In this document: one piece after another, positions 48,982 to 61,050 of the stretch
Layout: each line of letters starts with the position of its first letter
Position numbering within the stretch: the stretch's first letter is position 1
Assembly (NCBI GenBank): GCA_026027325.1
Contig: JAMSLZ010000004.1
Span: 434,001 to 498,000 of the forward strand
Direction: 5' to 3'
Origin: Actinomucor elegans
Taxonomy: Eukaryota; Mucoromycota; Mucoromycetes; Mucorales; Mucoraceae
Length of the DNA stretch: 64,000 nt
Made by a program: the position numbers and the translations under genes
The notes under the pieces: model-generated
Told to the model about the DNA's origin: nothing
Database searches by the model: none
Seen by the model: the letters and a program-made list of their open reading frames with translations, nothing else

Positions 48982-51900
48982 CTATTTAAATCCCTGGTCA
49001 TTAGCCAACTTGTTTATATTCCCTACCCAGACAGTCGTTGAGCTTGGCGGTGTGGGTAATTTGCGGTATTCCTCATAAACTCGCTTAGCACTTTCTACTT
49101 CATTGTTGTTCAACATAGCTGTCATGGCCGCAAAGTAAGTTCGCACTAGCAACGAAAAAGGCATGTTTGATTCTGGATAAAGACGTTGAGGTGAGTTCCA
49201 CAGTTGCCTTATTGTTTGATAGTCTGATACGGAATAAGCGCCCCAAATCAAGAGATCAAACGTATTGAAATCAGGTTGAACAAGAGGATTCTCCAACATA
49301 TCTTCGAATACAAGCTTTGCTACAGGATACCATGCTTTAGAAGACGTTAGACCAGTAATGACTGTATTGTAATGGTATGATGTTAGAGTGATTGATGAAT
49401 CTGCCTTTAATTCGTTCCATAGCTTCCAAGTAGCCTCGGGATCATGCATACGGTTATGTGCACTCAATATGGTAGTAATAGCCTTGGGATCTAGCCAGTT
49501 CTTTTCTTTCAATGTAGCATAAATTTGATTGATCTTATCTCGATGATGTACAAGCTGTTCCTTTGATTGTTTCTTTTGACCAATCGATTCACCGTGATCC
49601 AAGATAGAGGCTGCCTCTAAAGCATAGGCTTGTGCTAGCAAGGTTAAAGACACCGAATCCAACTCTATGCCTGCCTTGGCAATACCTTCTAGTAAATCAA
49701 TAGCTCGTCGACCATTCTCTCGCACAGGGGATCCTAGGAAGACCGAGGCCAAAATGGTATAAATCACCAGATCTGCAGTGATATTTTTGTCCAGCATTTC
49801 ACGGAAAAGTTCATAGGCTTTCTCAAATTCTGCTGATTCAGCAAACCCTTTGATCAACGCTGCGTAATTGACAGCAGTAGGACGTATATTGTAAGGTGCG
49901 CTCGACATGTGTCTCAAAATATCTTGAGCTTTCTCTACTTTACCCATGTTGGCATAGCCATAAATCAAGTGAGAAAAGACGAACTGGTTTGGCTTGACAC
50001 CTGAATCGACCATGGCTTTGTAAATGCTTTCAGCTTTCATCATATCTCCTACATAGGCTGCATTGCGAATACTGAGAGCAAAGGTATAAACATCAGGGCG
50101 AAGTCTAGAGGTATCGAGCGAAGCCATGATATTATCCAAGGTCATGTTGAGTTCCTTTTGATGCGGTTTGCTAATCGTTGTTGACTTCTTGTAAAATTTA
50201 CCAGCAGATTGAAGAATCGTATTATAGGTGCGGGTACTAGGTGCATCCAATTCTCCAGAATTTGAATATACGTTTTGTTCCAACAAGTCTGTAAACCGAT
50301 CAAACCCACTTTCCAGACTTTCTTGGTCTCTTAATGAATGGCGCGCAAGTTGTATATTTTGCGATACCGAGTCTAGTGTGCTTGCTCCATTAGCCATCAT
50401 GACACGCAAATGAGGTGCTATTAAGTGAGCTTGGTCAGGGTATTTTAACGAGCAGTTCAATAGCGTATTGTAGATATAATTGTTGCACAGGATTCCTTTT
50501 CGTTGCATTACATCGACATATCTCAAACATTCAGTGACATTGCCTTGATCAGCATAGTACCAAACGAAATTGCCATAGGTGATTGTATCTGGATCAAGCT
50601 CCAAGTTGACCATGGTATCGTACATCTGAAAAGCTTGATCTGTATTATTATTGGAAAGGTGATGCTTGATCAGCATATTGAATGTGTATGTATCAGGCTT
50701 GATTTTGTATTTTGGTTTTTTGGCTATTTCAACTGCTGCTGCTGCTGCTTTGCCACATCCACAATTGCCGCATCCACCCTTTTTTTCCGGCAAGATCAGC
50801 ATATCCATCATCTTGGTTATACTGTCAGTATCGTTGGCTGCTATATAGCACTTCAACAAAGTATTGACAGTTTCAGTGTCTGGCTTGTGACCCAGTTTCA
50901 GCATGACTTTATATAAGTTGGAAACAGAATGTGCCGTAGCTTGCATATCTTGTTCTTCTTTCATACGAGCATGGCGAATGACTTGATCAGATAAACCATC
51001 CATTACATTTTTGAATGTTCTTTTATTAGGCACAATGCCTGACCCAATCAACCTTTCCATCCACTGGTTCGTAATCTCTTTATCCTTGTTGTTTCGACAG
51101 TCCTTTAAGTAGCCATTCAATAAAATATTGTAGGTTGTGCGGTCTGGCATGGTTGTCATTTGTGAGTAGATCTTTTCAGCACCTTGAAGGTCGTGTAATT
51201 TCACTTTGGCAGCCAACATCAAGTTGAACGATGCAGTGTCTGGCTCAAGGCCCTTTCGAAGCATTTCTGTTTCTAACGACTTCATTTTCGAAAAGAACCG
51301 TTTCTTGGTCATGTCATCGACATATTTGAAGCGACGCACATAGACAGCCAGTAAGCGGTTATAAAGTTCGACGGTGGGCGCTGCCTGATCAGGTGAAGTG
51401 TAATGCATCATGTTGCGAAATATAGACTCGGCCCGCTTGACTTGATCCAGTTTACCATACAGTTCAATCACCATACCAAATTCATGAGCATCCCAGTAAA
51501 GGTCTCTGTTTCTACGGATAATACCTGCCAGTAATTCTAATCGAGTAAAGTACAGATTCTCGAGTTTACCGAAATCAAGTGTTAAACGTGGTAAATTGGT
51601 GTTGACTTGCGCATAAAGTGAGTCTAGTAACATGCGAGCTGTCAAACGAGGTATATATTGCTGAGCGAGTTCGGACGCTGATTTATCGACTAATTTCCAG
51701 GCACTTTCGACGTGGCCCTTTTCCAGGTTGGAATGAATAGTTAGTACGCTAGGGGACGCGAGTTTCTCGTTGATTTTTTGACTAATATGTATAGGAACTC
51801 GCTTTTTGCCCGAGGATTTGATCTGTTGCAGCTGTTCCAAAACGTCTACTTGGTTGAGTAGGGCTAAATGACGAAAAAAAAAAGTTAATAGAAAGGTACG

Positions 51901-52070
51901 TGTTTCTGTTAGATCTAAACTTTACCTTTCCTAGATCTAGTGGCTACTTGAGAAGCCTGTCTAGTTTGACAGTTATTTGTAAGCAAGAAAGAACGCCATT
52001 GCTGCAAAAAACGTTGGTTGATGTTCTGTCTAAACTCTGAATGCAGGTGCTGACACCGCATATGAACCAT
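48982..52070 (-). CDS. Large mitochondrial pentatricopeptide repeat (PPR) protein
   Basis: Two exons (52070-51926, 51863-48982) give 1008 residues. The N-terminus is Arg/Gln-rich without acids near the start (HSEFRQNINQRFLQQWRSFL), as in mitochondrial presequences. PPR motifs run through the protein with the typical D-T-x-T-Y-N-x-L-I pattern: ARTYNTILQSAGKF-like, DRTTYNILLNGYLKDC, PDTYTFNMLIKHHL, DPDTITYGNFVWYY, RPDVYTFALSIRNAAYVGDM, KPNQFVFSHLIYGYANMGK, and others to LTSYHYNTVITGL. Such proteins bind organelle RNA and control its stability or translation. A Cys/Gly linker, GGCGNCGCGKAAAAA, interrupts one repeat near residue 430 and is unusual. I cannot assign it to a named PPR factor. Confidence 0.9.
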
Positions 52071-54097
52071 TGAAAGAGTTAAGAAAGAAAAAAAAAAGAA
52101 AGACAGGTATATGGTGCTGAAAAAGTGGAGCAATAAAAAATTTAAACGGCAAGGTCAAGAAAAAGGGCCCCAGCCTGCAAGCTGGACATTTTTCGGCTCT
52201 GTTCAAGCGGGCTTTCTATTCCATTTGTTGTTTGTTGTGTTAAGCGGCAAGTTGACGTCACAGCAGTCCTCTGCTAGCGGTAGTTTTTTTTTTTATAGAG
52301 CCATTTCCTTCAAACAATATCTAGGCCTAGCATTAATGGTTTAAATTGCATTTTCGATACATTATTTATAATTAAAGTTTATCGCTTGAAGATAAAGGTG
52401 CACACGTGTACTTTTTTGGGGATTTTTGTTTATGTAAGAAGTTCAAGTTACAATCACAGAAACAAAGAAATGTTTATATCTTCTAAATAACCCAACTTTT
52501 TTGTTGTTGTGAAATTTGGGATAATATCTGTTCCAGTTAACATTTAATGGAGTCCCTATAACCCTTAGTAATAGATACTATGTCTATTTATGAGATCTTA
52601 TTCTATCAAATGATATTAAAATGCCATGCGAATACCATTTTTTCTTTGAGAGGAACCAAATTGACTGTCAAAAATGTAATATCGGCTAGCCAATAAACAC
52701 CTAGATATTCTTCTGAGATTTAACCTATTAAAATGCCATAGGCCAATTGAAACTCATAATTTTTTTTAAGTGTATAGTAAACCCCTGAGCGTCATTAAAA
52801 GTCAGCAGTGAGCTTTTTTGGGGCTGTGGATAGTGCTCTAGAAATATATATAAATTTCATAAACGGTCGAAATAGTATTTTTCAACTTAAACTGACTCCA
52901 AAATGCCGTATGCAATTGATGTGATCTTTAAACCATAGAATGTGCAATCCAGATGTCTATAAATTTTGTTAGATATTTTAGCTATTGTTATTTTACTTTA
53001 TATAAAGTCCTACGAAATAAATTTTGATTCGAACCAGTTTATATCTTGTAAAGATTCTTATAATTTTTAAAGAAAAACACTTGAGATATATCGAACATTT
53101 AAATAAGATGCAAAGGAAGGATTTCTTTTCATTTCTACATCTATAAACCTTTCAATGATTTCAGTTTAATATTGTCGTTGAATGATGACTTATATTTAAA
53201 GTGAACAGTTTCATTTACTAGAACTAATTATTAATTTAAGCGTGATTAGTGTGCTATACATTAATGATCCTAATAGCTTTAAATAACGTGTATTTCATCG
53301 AAACAAGATTTATAGATCTCTCAGCCAATTTTGATGAAGTATCACATCAGATCACTGTCCTATGCTCAGAACAAGTTACTGCATCTATCAAAATCATTAT
53401 TTAGCTAAAGTATGGTCATTAAACTGCGCATTAATGATTAATAGTAAATTACATACATTTTCATATAGACAGAATCTATAATAGATCTATAGATAGCTTT
53501 ACCATTCGTGGTTAGAGATCTCGGGTAGTACTCCATGTTCAGAATGTGCTGCTGGGTTTATTATATAACCTCTTTTTAAATCAACAGCCTCAAAGTATAC
53601 GGTATATCTATTTGTGAATGGCCAACAGTAAACTATGAAGCTTTATATCTAATTTATGGACTGTTTGACCCTTTTTAATCAAATATCTTATCTAGTGAAC
53701 ATTCATTACCCAAGATACTAAGATGCTGCACCTACTAGAACGCAAAAGACATATTCAGTTACTAAACCCCATTTGAATCTGGTTCCTAGACATAGATGAT
53801 GACAAAAGATTTTCTGAGCTCCTTCAATTGTAATAATATCACTTCTTGTCTATAGTGAGGCACAATAAATAATTATACATGATACTTTATTGAAAAGTGC
53901 GTGTTTTTTTCTGTTACCTTTTTTTTTAACTCATGCATGATTTTGAGATGGTAACACATTTCCCTGAAAAACACCCTTTCACAAGCATGCTAAGCTTCTT
54001 GGGAATCTGATTAGTTATTAAGACTAAATTTCATCAGTTCGTACACCATTCTTTCCCATTGTTATTGTCTATTATTTTTTATTATTTATAATTTGCT
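52071..54097. other. 2-kb intergenic region with repeat copies
   Basis: Includes two inverted copies of the dispersed repeat (53309-53394, 53509-53565). Otherwise AT-rich without a supported gene. Confidence 0.5.
53309..53394 (-). repeat. Copy of the dispersed degenerate repeat (inverted)
   Basis: On the minus strand: TTGATAGATGCAGTAACTTG, CTGATGTGATACTTCAT and GAGAGATCTATAAATC. A second, poorer inverted copy lies close by at 53509-53565 (GCAGCACATTCTGAACATGG then CCGAGATCT). Confidence 0.4.
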
Positions 54098-54394
54098 ATG
54101 GATTTCGTGATTAAATTGACGACAAAACCTGCCAAAGGGTCACAGGAGTATCTTGAATGTATTGAAGGATTCAATCTATATCCTATAATTGAGACTGAAA
54201 AGTTTTACTACATTGGAAAAGGCAGATTTGTGGCGCTGAAAAGTGGAAGTTTGCCAATGGTGATCAAAAGTGATATGCTAGCAGAGATCCAAGACTTGAA
54301 CTTGGTTGTGTATAGATGCAAAACAAATGAATTACCAACATACGAGCAGTTAAAAAAGAGAGATACGCAATTAAGCTATATTTTACCCAAATGA
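54098..54394 (+). CDS. Small orphan protein, 98 residues
   Basis: Uninterrupted ATG-to-TGA frame (MDFVIKLTTKPAKGSQEYLE). Composition is protein-like: balanced charge, predicted strands (FYYIGKGRFVALKSG, NLVVYRCKT), no low complexity and no signal or membrane segment. No family is recognised. It has no intron and no neighbour closer than 1 kb. It could be a lineage-specific gene or a fragment of a larger decayed one. Confidence 0.4.
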   Translation: MDFVIKLTTKPAKGSQEYLECIEGFNLYPIIETEKFYYIGKGRFVALKSGSLPMVIKSDMLAEIQDLNLVVYRCKTNELPTYEQLKKRDTQLSYILPK

Positions 54395-54611
54395 CTGTTG
54401 CTAAAAGAGGATTCAGCTCCCTTACATCTTTTACTTCTAACCGACACTATATTCACAATAATTCATTAAACACAAAAGAATAAAACCATTGAAGTTGCTT
54501 GCCGTTCTTTCAACGAGCGATTTTGTTAGTTTGTGGAAGAAATAGTTATTGCTATTGGGTCCAACTAAACATTTACATTGGCCCAAACTAAACCATCAGA
54601 GAATATTCATA

Positions 54612-54648
<37 letters not shown>

Positions 54649-55488
54649 GAGATTAAATCTCAGACACCCAACCAAGTTTGTATATTGCATTCTGCTTCTT
54701 GATTAGAGGGGGTATAAGCAATTTCCTTCGATACCAAGTATACTCTGATACTAGAGGAACAATTGCTATTTTATCTTTTAGTAACATAAGTAGAAATAAA
54801 GAGAAACGAAAATAACTCTTGTTTTGAAATGAGATCCAATGTCCTAATGTCTATTCATTACTCGGCAGAGAATCTTTCAAGAATTTAGATAATTTAGCAA
54901 AGAATTCAAGTAGTTGAGGACTAAAAGAAAAGGATTGCGGATATTATTAAAGCTTATACATCCACAGGATAGCAATATTTCTCGGCAGATATAGGACAGG
55001 AACTAAATGGACTGATATATAAACGAAAAGAAGCTACTCATTTGAAGCCACGCAGATAGATGAAAAGCGCGATAAAATCGCAGAAAATAAAGTATACTAA
55101 TGAAGTGTCGCGTATTTTAATCGCGATAATAGATTTTGTTGGCTAGTGAATGTATTTAATACGATATCTTGCTTATGATAATGAGAAATGGGGTTTTTGG
55201 TTACTGTGCAAACTGGAAGTTTGTACTAGTCCCTCAACCTCCGACTGCAGCTTGCGCGTATTTTAAGGCTACTCAGAAGGAAATAAGGTTCTTTGGATGT
55301 TCTTACAAAAGTGAAACGTTCAAGGAAGATGGTAACATATCTTCACGGCAAGTAGCTTAGTGCAACCTATTTTGTAGGAATCGAGCAGACAAGTCTTTTG
55401 TTCTATGCATAGAGTAATATATAAACCATTAAATCAAAAACTTTATTCCAATATATATATATAATATATAAAAATATATATAAGTAAA
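54395..55488. other. Intergenic, no gene seen
   Basis: Holds a 32-nt T tract (54614-54645). The short frame at 55169-55360 has no support. Confidence 0.5.
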
Positions 55489-55666
55489 TCATAAATCATT
55501 ATGAACTCCTCCACCTAATTGCAAATTATTGAACTGTTGACGAAACTGTATTGAGCCTACTCTCTGATGTCCTTTTGAAGCATTGTTATTATTGTTGTTG
55601 TGGTACATTTTATTATCCTCAAACTGCTGCTGCTGCTGCTGTTGTTGTTGTTGCTGTTGCTGTTGC

Positions 55667-55699
<33 letters not shown>

Positions 55700-56575
55700 G
55701 GCTTTATCGAGTCTAGTACTAATTCACCTCTCTTTGCAGATTCGATCATTTGTTCTAATTCTCTAATTCTTTCTTGGTATCTATTAACATCCTCGCGTAG
55801 CTCTTTGATATGATCAACCGAGAGCTTCAGAATAGTTCCTTTATTGATCGCTCTTCCATTAGCCCCCACTTGACCGCTTGAGACTGACATGACATTTGAA
55901 CTTGTTGGCGCTGAATCTAGTAATCTTTCAGGCAGCAAAGTGCACAATTCTACCAAAGTAATCATAAATAAAGGGATGGCTTTAGAATAAAGTATTATTA
56001 CCATGTATACGTTCATTGATATTATCTCTTCTTCTTCTTTCAACTGCATTATGAGACTCTCTTCTCCGGCGTCTTTTCTCAAACATTTCTTGAAGACTAG
56101 AATATCTCAATACGCAAGCCTCAATCTATCTATAAAAGGGTACTTACTTTCTTTGTTGGCTTTCATCATCATCTGGATTTCCATTCACACTACTACCGGT
56201 GTAACCATCTAAATGGCTTGCTGAAGTAGAGGGAGACACGATCAAATCTCTACCGGTAAATATAGGCGATTGACCAAAAGAAGAGCCATTCGAATCCATA
56301 CTTGTACCAAACCAGTTTTGAGAATTATTTTCAGTAAAGGCCATACCGCCAGTACGATTAGGAGGACTCATGGTTATAGCAGAAGCTACTGTGCCAAAGG
56401 AATTTTGACGTTGATGCAGTTGCTGTTGATAGGAAGGATTGAATAAGCGATTGTTTCGTGCAACAGGTACCGCTCCGACAGTGGTGTGTGGTGTACCGAC
56501 TTGATGTTGATGATGCTGCTGAACGAAATGGTCAGTTTCTAGACTATAGTCTTGCTGTTGTGGAGGTGAATACAT
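55489..56575 (-). CDS. bHLH transcription factor with polyglutamine tail
   Basis: Three exons (56575-56148, 56096-56002, 55949-55489) give 327 residues. The Gln/His/Asn/Ser-rich N-terminus is followed by an acidic DDDESQQ, then the basic region across the second exon, RRRRESHNAVERRRRDNINE, with His, Glu and Arg at the E-box-reading positions. Helix 1 and the loop follow (ERIHELCTLLPERLLD, SSGQVGANGRAINKGTILKL) and helix 2 extends into a leucine-zipper-like coiled coil (VDHIKELREDVNRYQERIRE). The H-E-R pattern predicts CACGTG binding (USF/Cbf1/Max-like). The C-terminus has 25 consecutive Gln (mixed CAA/CAG) and an Asn run. The long linker within the loop is typical of fungal bHLH proteins. An A tract just upstream may lie in the promoter. 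Confidence 0.92.
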
Positions 56576-56615
56576 ATTTAAAAAAGTAAAAGAAAGAAAG
56601 AAAGAAACAAAGGAA

Positions 56616-56646
<31 letters not shown>

Positions 56647-58389
56647 TTCTTTGTATTTCTCTGTGAAACACCAGCGGGCTAACAAAGGAAATCGACAAAA
56701 GGCTTGCATCATGCATGCTAAGGAGTATAATAGTTGAATTATCAATGGTCCGGTCAAGAAGATGACCATAAAACAAGGCTCACAAGGATAATAAGCACAG
56801 ACCATAGGTAGTATATATATCAACATTTGGGGTCCAAGGGAGAAACATCAGGAACACCAATGGTAAAAAAAAAATCTGAAGCTTTCTATCCAGCCCCAAC
56901 GGAACTCCAATTCCCGAAATCTACATTTTACGCGCTAATGAGGGTCATTCATCATTCGTTCCCTGTGAATAATCATGCTTATCATCACCCTTCTTGTATT
57001 ACATCCAACTCAACTCTATGTATCACATACTTCTATTGTTCAAGACGCGCAATTCATCTCATAGCTTGAATATGAAACGCGCTTTTTTGTTTTAAATAGT
57101 TAGAATTCGTAATAATGCCGATAATGTTTAGTATGATTCAAGTATCATGGGACTAACTGCAGTTGCCTTGTTTGTATCTAATGCTATTATTGGTTGCAAA
57201 ACAACATACAAGCGTTTCGTAAAAGCTATGCTTGATTTCATTGTTTCTATCTGGTATCGAAACTAAAGTATCACAAGGTTTGTTAATATAACTTGAGAGG
57301 ACAATAGTGAGATCATGCGACTGAATATGCTAAAAAATACCTTGGATAGCAACCAATCTGATGATACATAGTATGTGTACCCTTCAAAACATGGTTACAA
57401 AGCAAAACGATTCTTGACATTTCATTCAGCCTCATCAAGTCAATTTGACTTCCAGATAGCGGCTCTTTCCTGGCCAATCAATCGTTATTCTATGTTTCTT
57501 TTTTGTTTGGGCAAAATGACATATAGCAAACTTTAACGGGATTGGTTTCCATGAAGCGACCAACCGCCAATAATTCATGTGTTGAATAAAAAAAAAAAAA
57601 AAAAAGCTACTAGATTATGAGTCTCAATTTCTTTGATTCTGTTTCAAAATAATTGAAAAAAAAAGTAATGATTCATACTTTTTGAAGTGTTTCCTATATC
57701 AATATATATATATTTGTTTTCTTATTACCAATCAGGATTTTTACTTAGGAAAAATAAATACACCAAAAATAAACATATATTCTTTAAAAGTGGAAAAGAA
57801 AGTTTCTTTACGGACCATATCGCTAAGATGCCATTTGCACCATCAAAAAAGATAGCAAAGACATATCACTCAAAAATTGATTGATTTGCGGTGGTTTAAA
57901 AAAAGTGTTCCTGAAGCTCCCAGAAAAAAAAAAAGGTTGTATTTACTCTCCACAAAAGAAGAGATCAAAAGTTAAACATTTGAGCTCATGAATAATATTT
58001 TTATCCTTTTCTGTCTCTAATATTACTATATTTCTGAACTGAATTTAGTTCAATATTGTATTTGATGACTAGAATAAACGCTGCAACTTCCAGAGCTATT
58101 TAGGGATGCAATGTTAATTACATGCATTTCAAATGATCAAAATCGATAAATCTCTCGACTCATCCTAATCAAAATGTTGCATTCGGTACGCAATCCTTAT
58201 TCAAAACGAACTGCTACACCTTTTGGAGTCTTTGTTCAATTTGCAAATAATCAGTGAACTTTATTTTCTAATAAAAAACTATATGCGCTATTTCTTTGAT
58301 TTAATGAATCAAAAGGCGTACAACAAGGCATTAATGTCTGAATTACAGAACACCCCATTGTAATATCCCTTTCTTTTGCGAATGCTGGA
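56576..58389. other. 1.8-kb intergenic region
   Basis: A 33-nt A tract (56612-56640 region) lies in the bHLH promoter or leader. The stretch 57303-57328 repeats 48133-48157. Frames at 56827-57069 and 57687-57884 lack motifs and are not supported. Confidence 0.5.
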
Positions 58390-60539
58390 CTACCAGTGGC
58401 TTTCATTGGGATATGAAACAACCTCTATTCTCTTGGCCATTTTCTCTTCTTCCCATTTCTTGAAATAAACGGACATTGCTTGCACTTGGGTGATATTTAC
58501 AGTGGGTATAATTTGCTTGATGTCCAAACTAGCAATGAATGAAGCCAGTTCCCTAAAGCTAGAATGTTCAGAATAAGGCACGCCAAAGAGCTTGATTTTG
58601 TCATTTTGATAATAAGGTTTTAAATTAAGGGATCGATCTTCTGGCGGTGCAATAATATGGTATAAAGGTGCAAGTCTCATGTCAGACGTTTGCGTTGAAG
58701 TAGATTTGTAAGTCCATCCTGTAGGTTTGAAAGCAATCAAAGAATCAAAGTGAGATTTGTGTTCGTTCAAGTACTTAGTCATGATCTACAAAAAAAAAAA
58801 AAAGATACGTCAGTATATTTTAAAAAGGAAACTAGACAATATCATACATCTGCTCTAATATCTCGAAGAGGGACCACATGCACTTGAGCTTCCAAAGGGT
58901 CATTTGTAAGCATAGATTGCAATTCTTTATCTTCTTGACAAAGTAGAATACGCTTTTTTTTGGACGGCGCATAGACTTTACACTTGAGCATACGAGCAAT
59001 ATCTATTTCATCTGAATCAGCAATGATAATTCTTTCGCGAACGGATGGATCCACTCACTAATAAACACTCTCTCCTTGCCAATGGTATATGTACCAACGA
59101 GAATCAACATTTTGGGTTTACTAGAACATAGTGCCTGTTTACCTCTATTCATCATCTGCTGAAAGACATTGTTAGTGGTAGTCCTATCATTAGCAGACCC
59201 TGTTAAAGTACTGCTGCTTGAGGTTGAGATAGGCCGGATCCATTTCTCTAGTAATGATGGTTGTCTTTTAGAAGTAGTTGCGCTTAACTCGGCAGATACG
59301 AGCTCGCAAACTGCCTGAATACACTCTTCTTGAGCTGGAAAAGCATATTGCGGACTGAGATAAGTAGTATCTAGATAGAGGCAATTGATGGGAGGATTCT
59401 CGGGTTGTTTTATGAGAGGATGTAAGCACATCCGCGGTGCGGCTCTAAAATCGCCTGTATGCAAATGTCGCACCTTGATTCCATTGAGACGCTCAACAAT
59501 AAACAAGAACAAAACTGACCCAGGGCAATGATTGGCATCGATTAAAGCCACAGTGACGTTGGAATTGGGGATTGGATAAAGTTCATTCATGGGTAAAGCA
59601 TGTATGTAACGTGAATTAACGTTCAATTCTTGCTTTACAAGATTGGCTGTAATTTTGGAGCAGTAAATGGGACCATGGGACCAGCCTGATCGAAGTCCTC
59701 CAAAGTGATCCGAGTGATAATGGGTCAAAAAGTAACCATCACAGTCTGATATCGAGCCATAACTGAATGCATCTACGACAAAACGTGTATCTTGGATGAT
59801 AGTGTAAGTTGGTTTAGAGTAAAATATCACTATAGTTTATAATACCTCGAACGCGTTTATAGAACGGACATATCTTTTTCTTCTTGACAGATAGTGTTTT
59901 TGATTGCAAGCCATTGATATCTTTATTTGCAAATGCTAAAGATACACGATCATCAGTAGACGTATTGCTGTTCATTGCAGAAAAACGATCTTTCCATGCA
60001 GTAGGTGGTAATATATTAGCAGGCTTGGGTGCGCTACTGCTGTCAATTTCTGACGACAGAGAAGTATCATTGCAATCATCATTCTCCAGATCATCATTAT
60101 TGCTCTCTAGACTTGTATTTGGTGTCGAGCTTTCTGTAGATACATCAAATGAAAACTTGTCTGCCAATGAGCCTAAAGAAGACGAAGGTAGCGAGTTGTC
60201 TATATTTGAATCCAACGAAGACGTTGATGGGGGAGACGTGTTTTCTTTCTGCTGCTCTTCTTGCAAAGAATCAAGACATGTATTCACGTGCACTTGCAAA
60301 GCGCTGGATTCAGTAGATATCAGTGTATTACATAAAGGACATTGCTCAGTAATAACTTGTTCATGTTGCTGTAGAGACAAAGCAATGGCTTGTTCAACTT
60401 CTTTATCGAATTGAGTTGTCTTTTTAACTCGCTTAGTATCATTAGCTGCCGATCTAAAGTAAGAATCGATAGTAAAATATTTTGATTGAACAAGAGAAGG
60501 TGAAGTTTCTTCTTCCTTTTGTCGTGTACGTTTGCTCAT
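58390..60539 (-). CDS. PSO2: DNA interstrand crosslink repair nuclease SNM1/PSO2
   Basis: Four exons (60539-59846, 59790-59059, 59002-58848, 58785-58390) give 658 residues. The N-terminus has a ubiquitin-interacting-like helix (FDKEVEQAIALSLQQHE), a UBZ4-type finger (CPLCNTLI...LQVHVNTCL) and a long Ser/Asp-rich linker. The metallo-beta-lactamase domain starts CPFYKRVRDTRFVVDAFSYG across the first intron, then YFLTHYHSDHFGGL (metal ligands), LIDANHCPGSVLF, HLHTGDFRAAP and YLDTTYLSP. The beta-CASP part has ILVGTYTIGKERVFI and ends KLFGVPYSEHSSFRELASFI and IIPTVN. The enzyme is a 5' exonuclease that digests past crosslinks. The first intron is set by homology: an apparent 16-nt alternative would insert a foreign segment. 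Confidence 0.95.
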
Positions 60540-61050
60540 ATAAAAGAAAAGAACAAGTTCGTAGCCTAGTAACTTTTTTTTAAAAAATCTAGATTTAACA
60601 ATGGACTAAGGCACAGAAAATGACTGCTTTTACATTTCCGATTTCGTGGATGTACCGATGTACCCACTTTTGCACTCATTTTTTTTTCAATACTGCAGCT
60701 AGTTCTTATTGCTTTAGTTATGTTTTCAAGATAGAGTATTTAACATCAACATCTAATGTGCAATAAAATTCTTTACAAGCTTTATCAAAACACTACGCAG
60801 CTATCACCTTTATTGCCCCGACCTGATCAAATTATAATATGTTTAGTATTAAAAATGCCCTTTGAGGTTAAGGGGGGAAAATACAATAGGTATAGGTTAT
60901 TGTTAATCCAAAGGATAAATGGAGAGTATCATCAGGTAGAGTGAGAGAGCGTAGAATGAATTTGACTTGGAGGATTGGGAGTGTTCTTTTATAATCGGTA
61001 TGCGTGCTAGATGGCGTATTACTTTGGTAGGGGCAGTAGCGAAAGGCCCC
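60540..61050. other. Intergenic, no gene seen
   Basis: Upstream region of PSO2 and edge of the transposon-rich segment. No supported frame. Confidence 0.5.

Noticed and set aside
55551..55813. Plus-strand frames rich in Cys or Val over 55551-55813
   Set aside because: They are translations of the complement of the CAG/CAA repeat of the bHLH gene.
57687..57884. 65-codon plus-strand frame with MPFAPSKKIAKTYHS tail
   Set aside because: Starts in a TA-repeat, Lys/Phe/Tyr-biased, no supporting feature.
59003..59830. Reading 59830-59003 as an uninterrupted exon of PSO2 with a 16-nt upstream intron
   Set aside because: A 16-nt intron is too short, and the added FYSKPTYTIIQ and SEWIHPF segments break the SNM1 alignment. 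Introns of 55-56 nt with good acceptors restore DTRFVVDAF and RVFINIARM.
59884..60414. Plus-strand 176-codon frame
   Set aside because: Shadow of the first PSO2 exon; Ser/Cys-rich with no motif.
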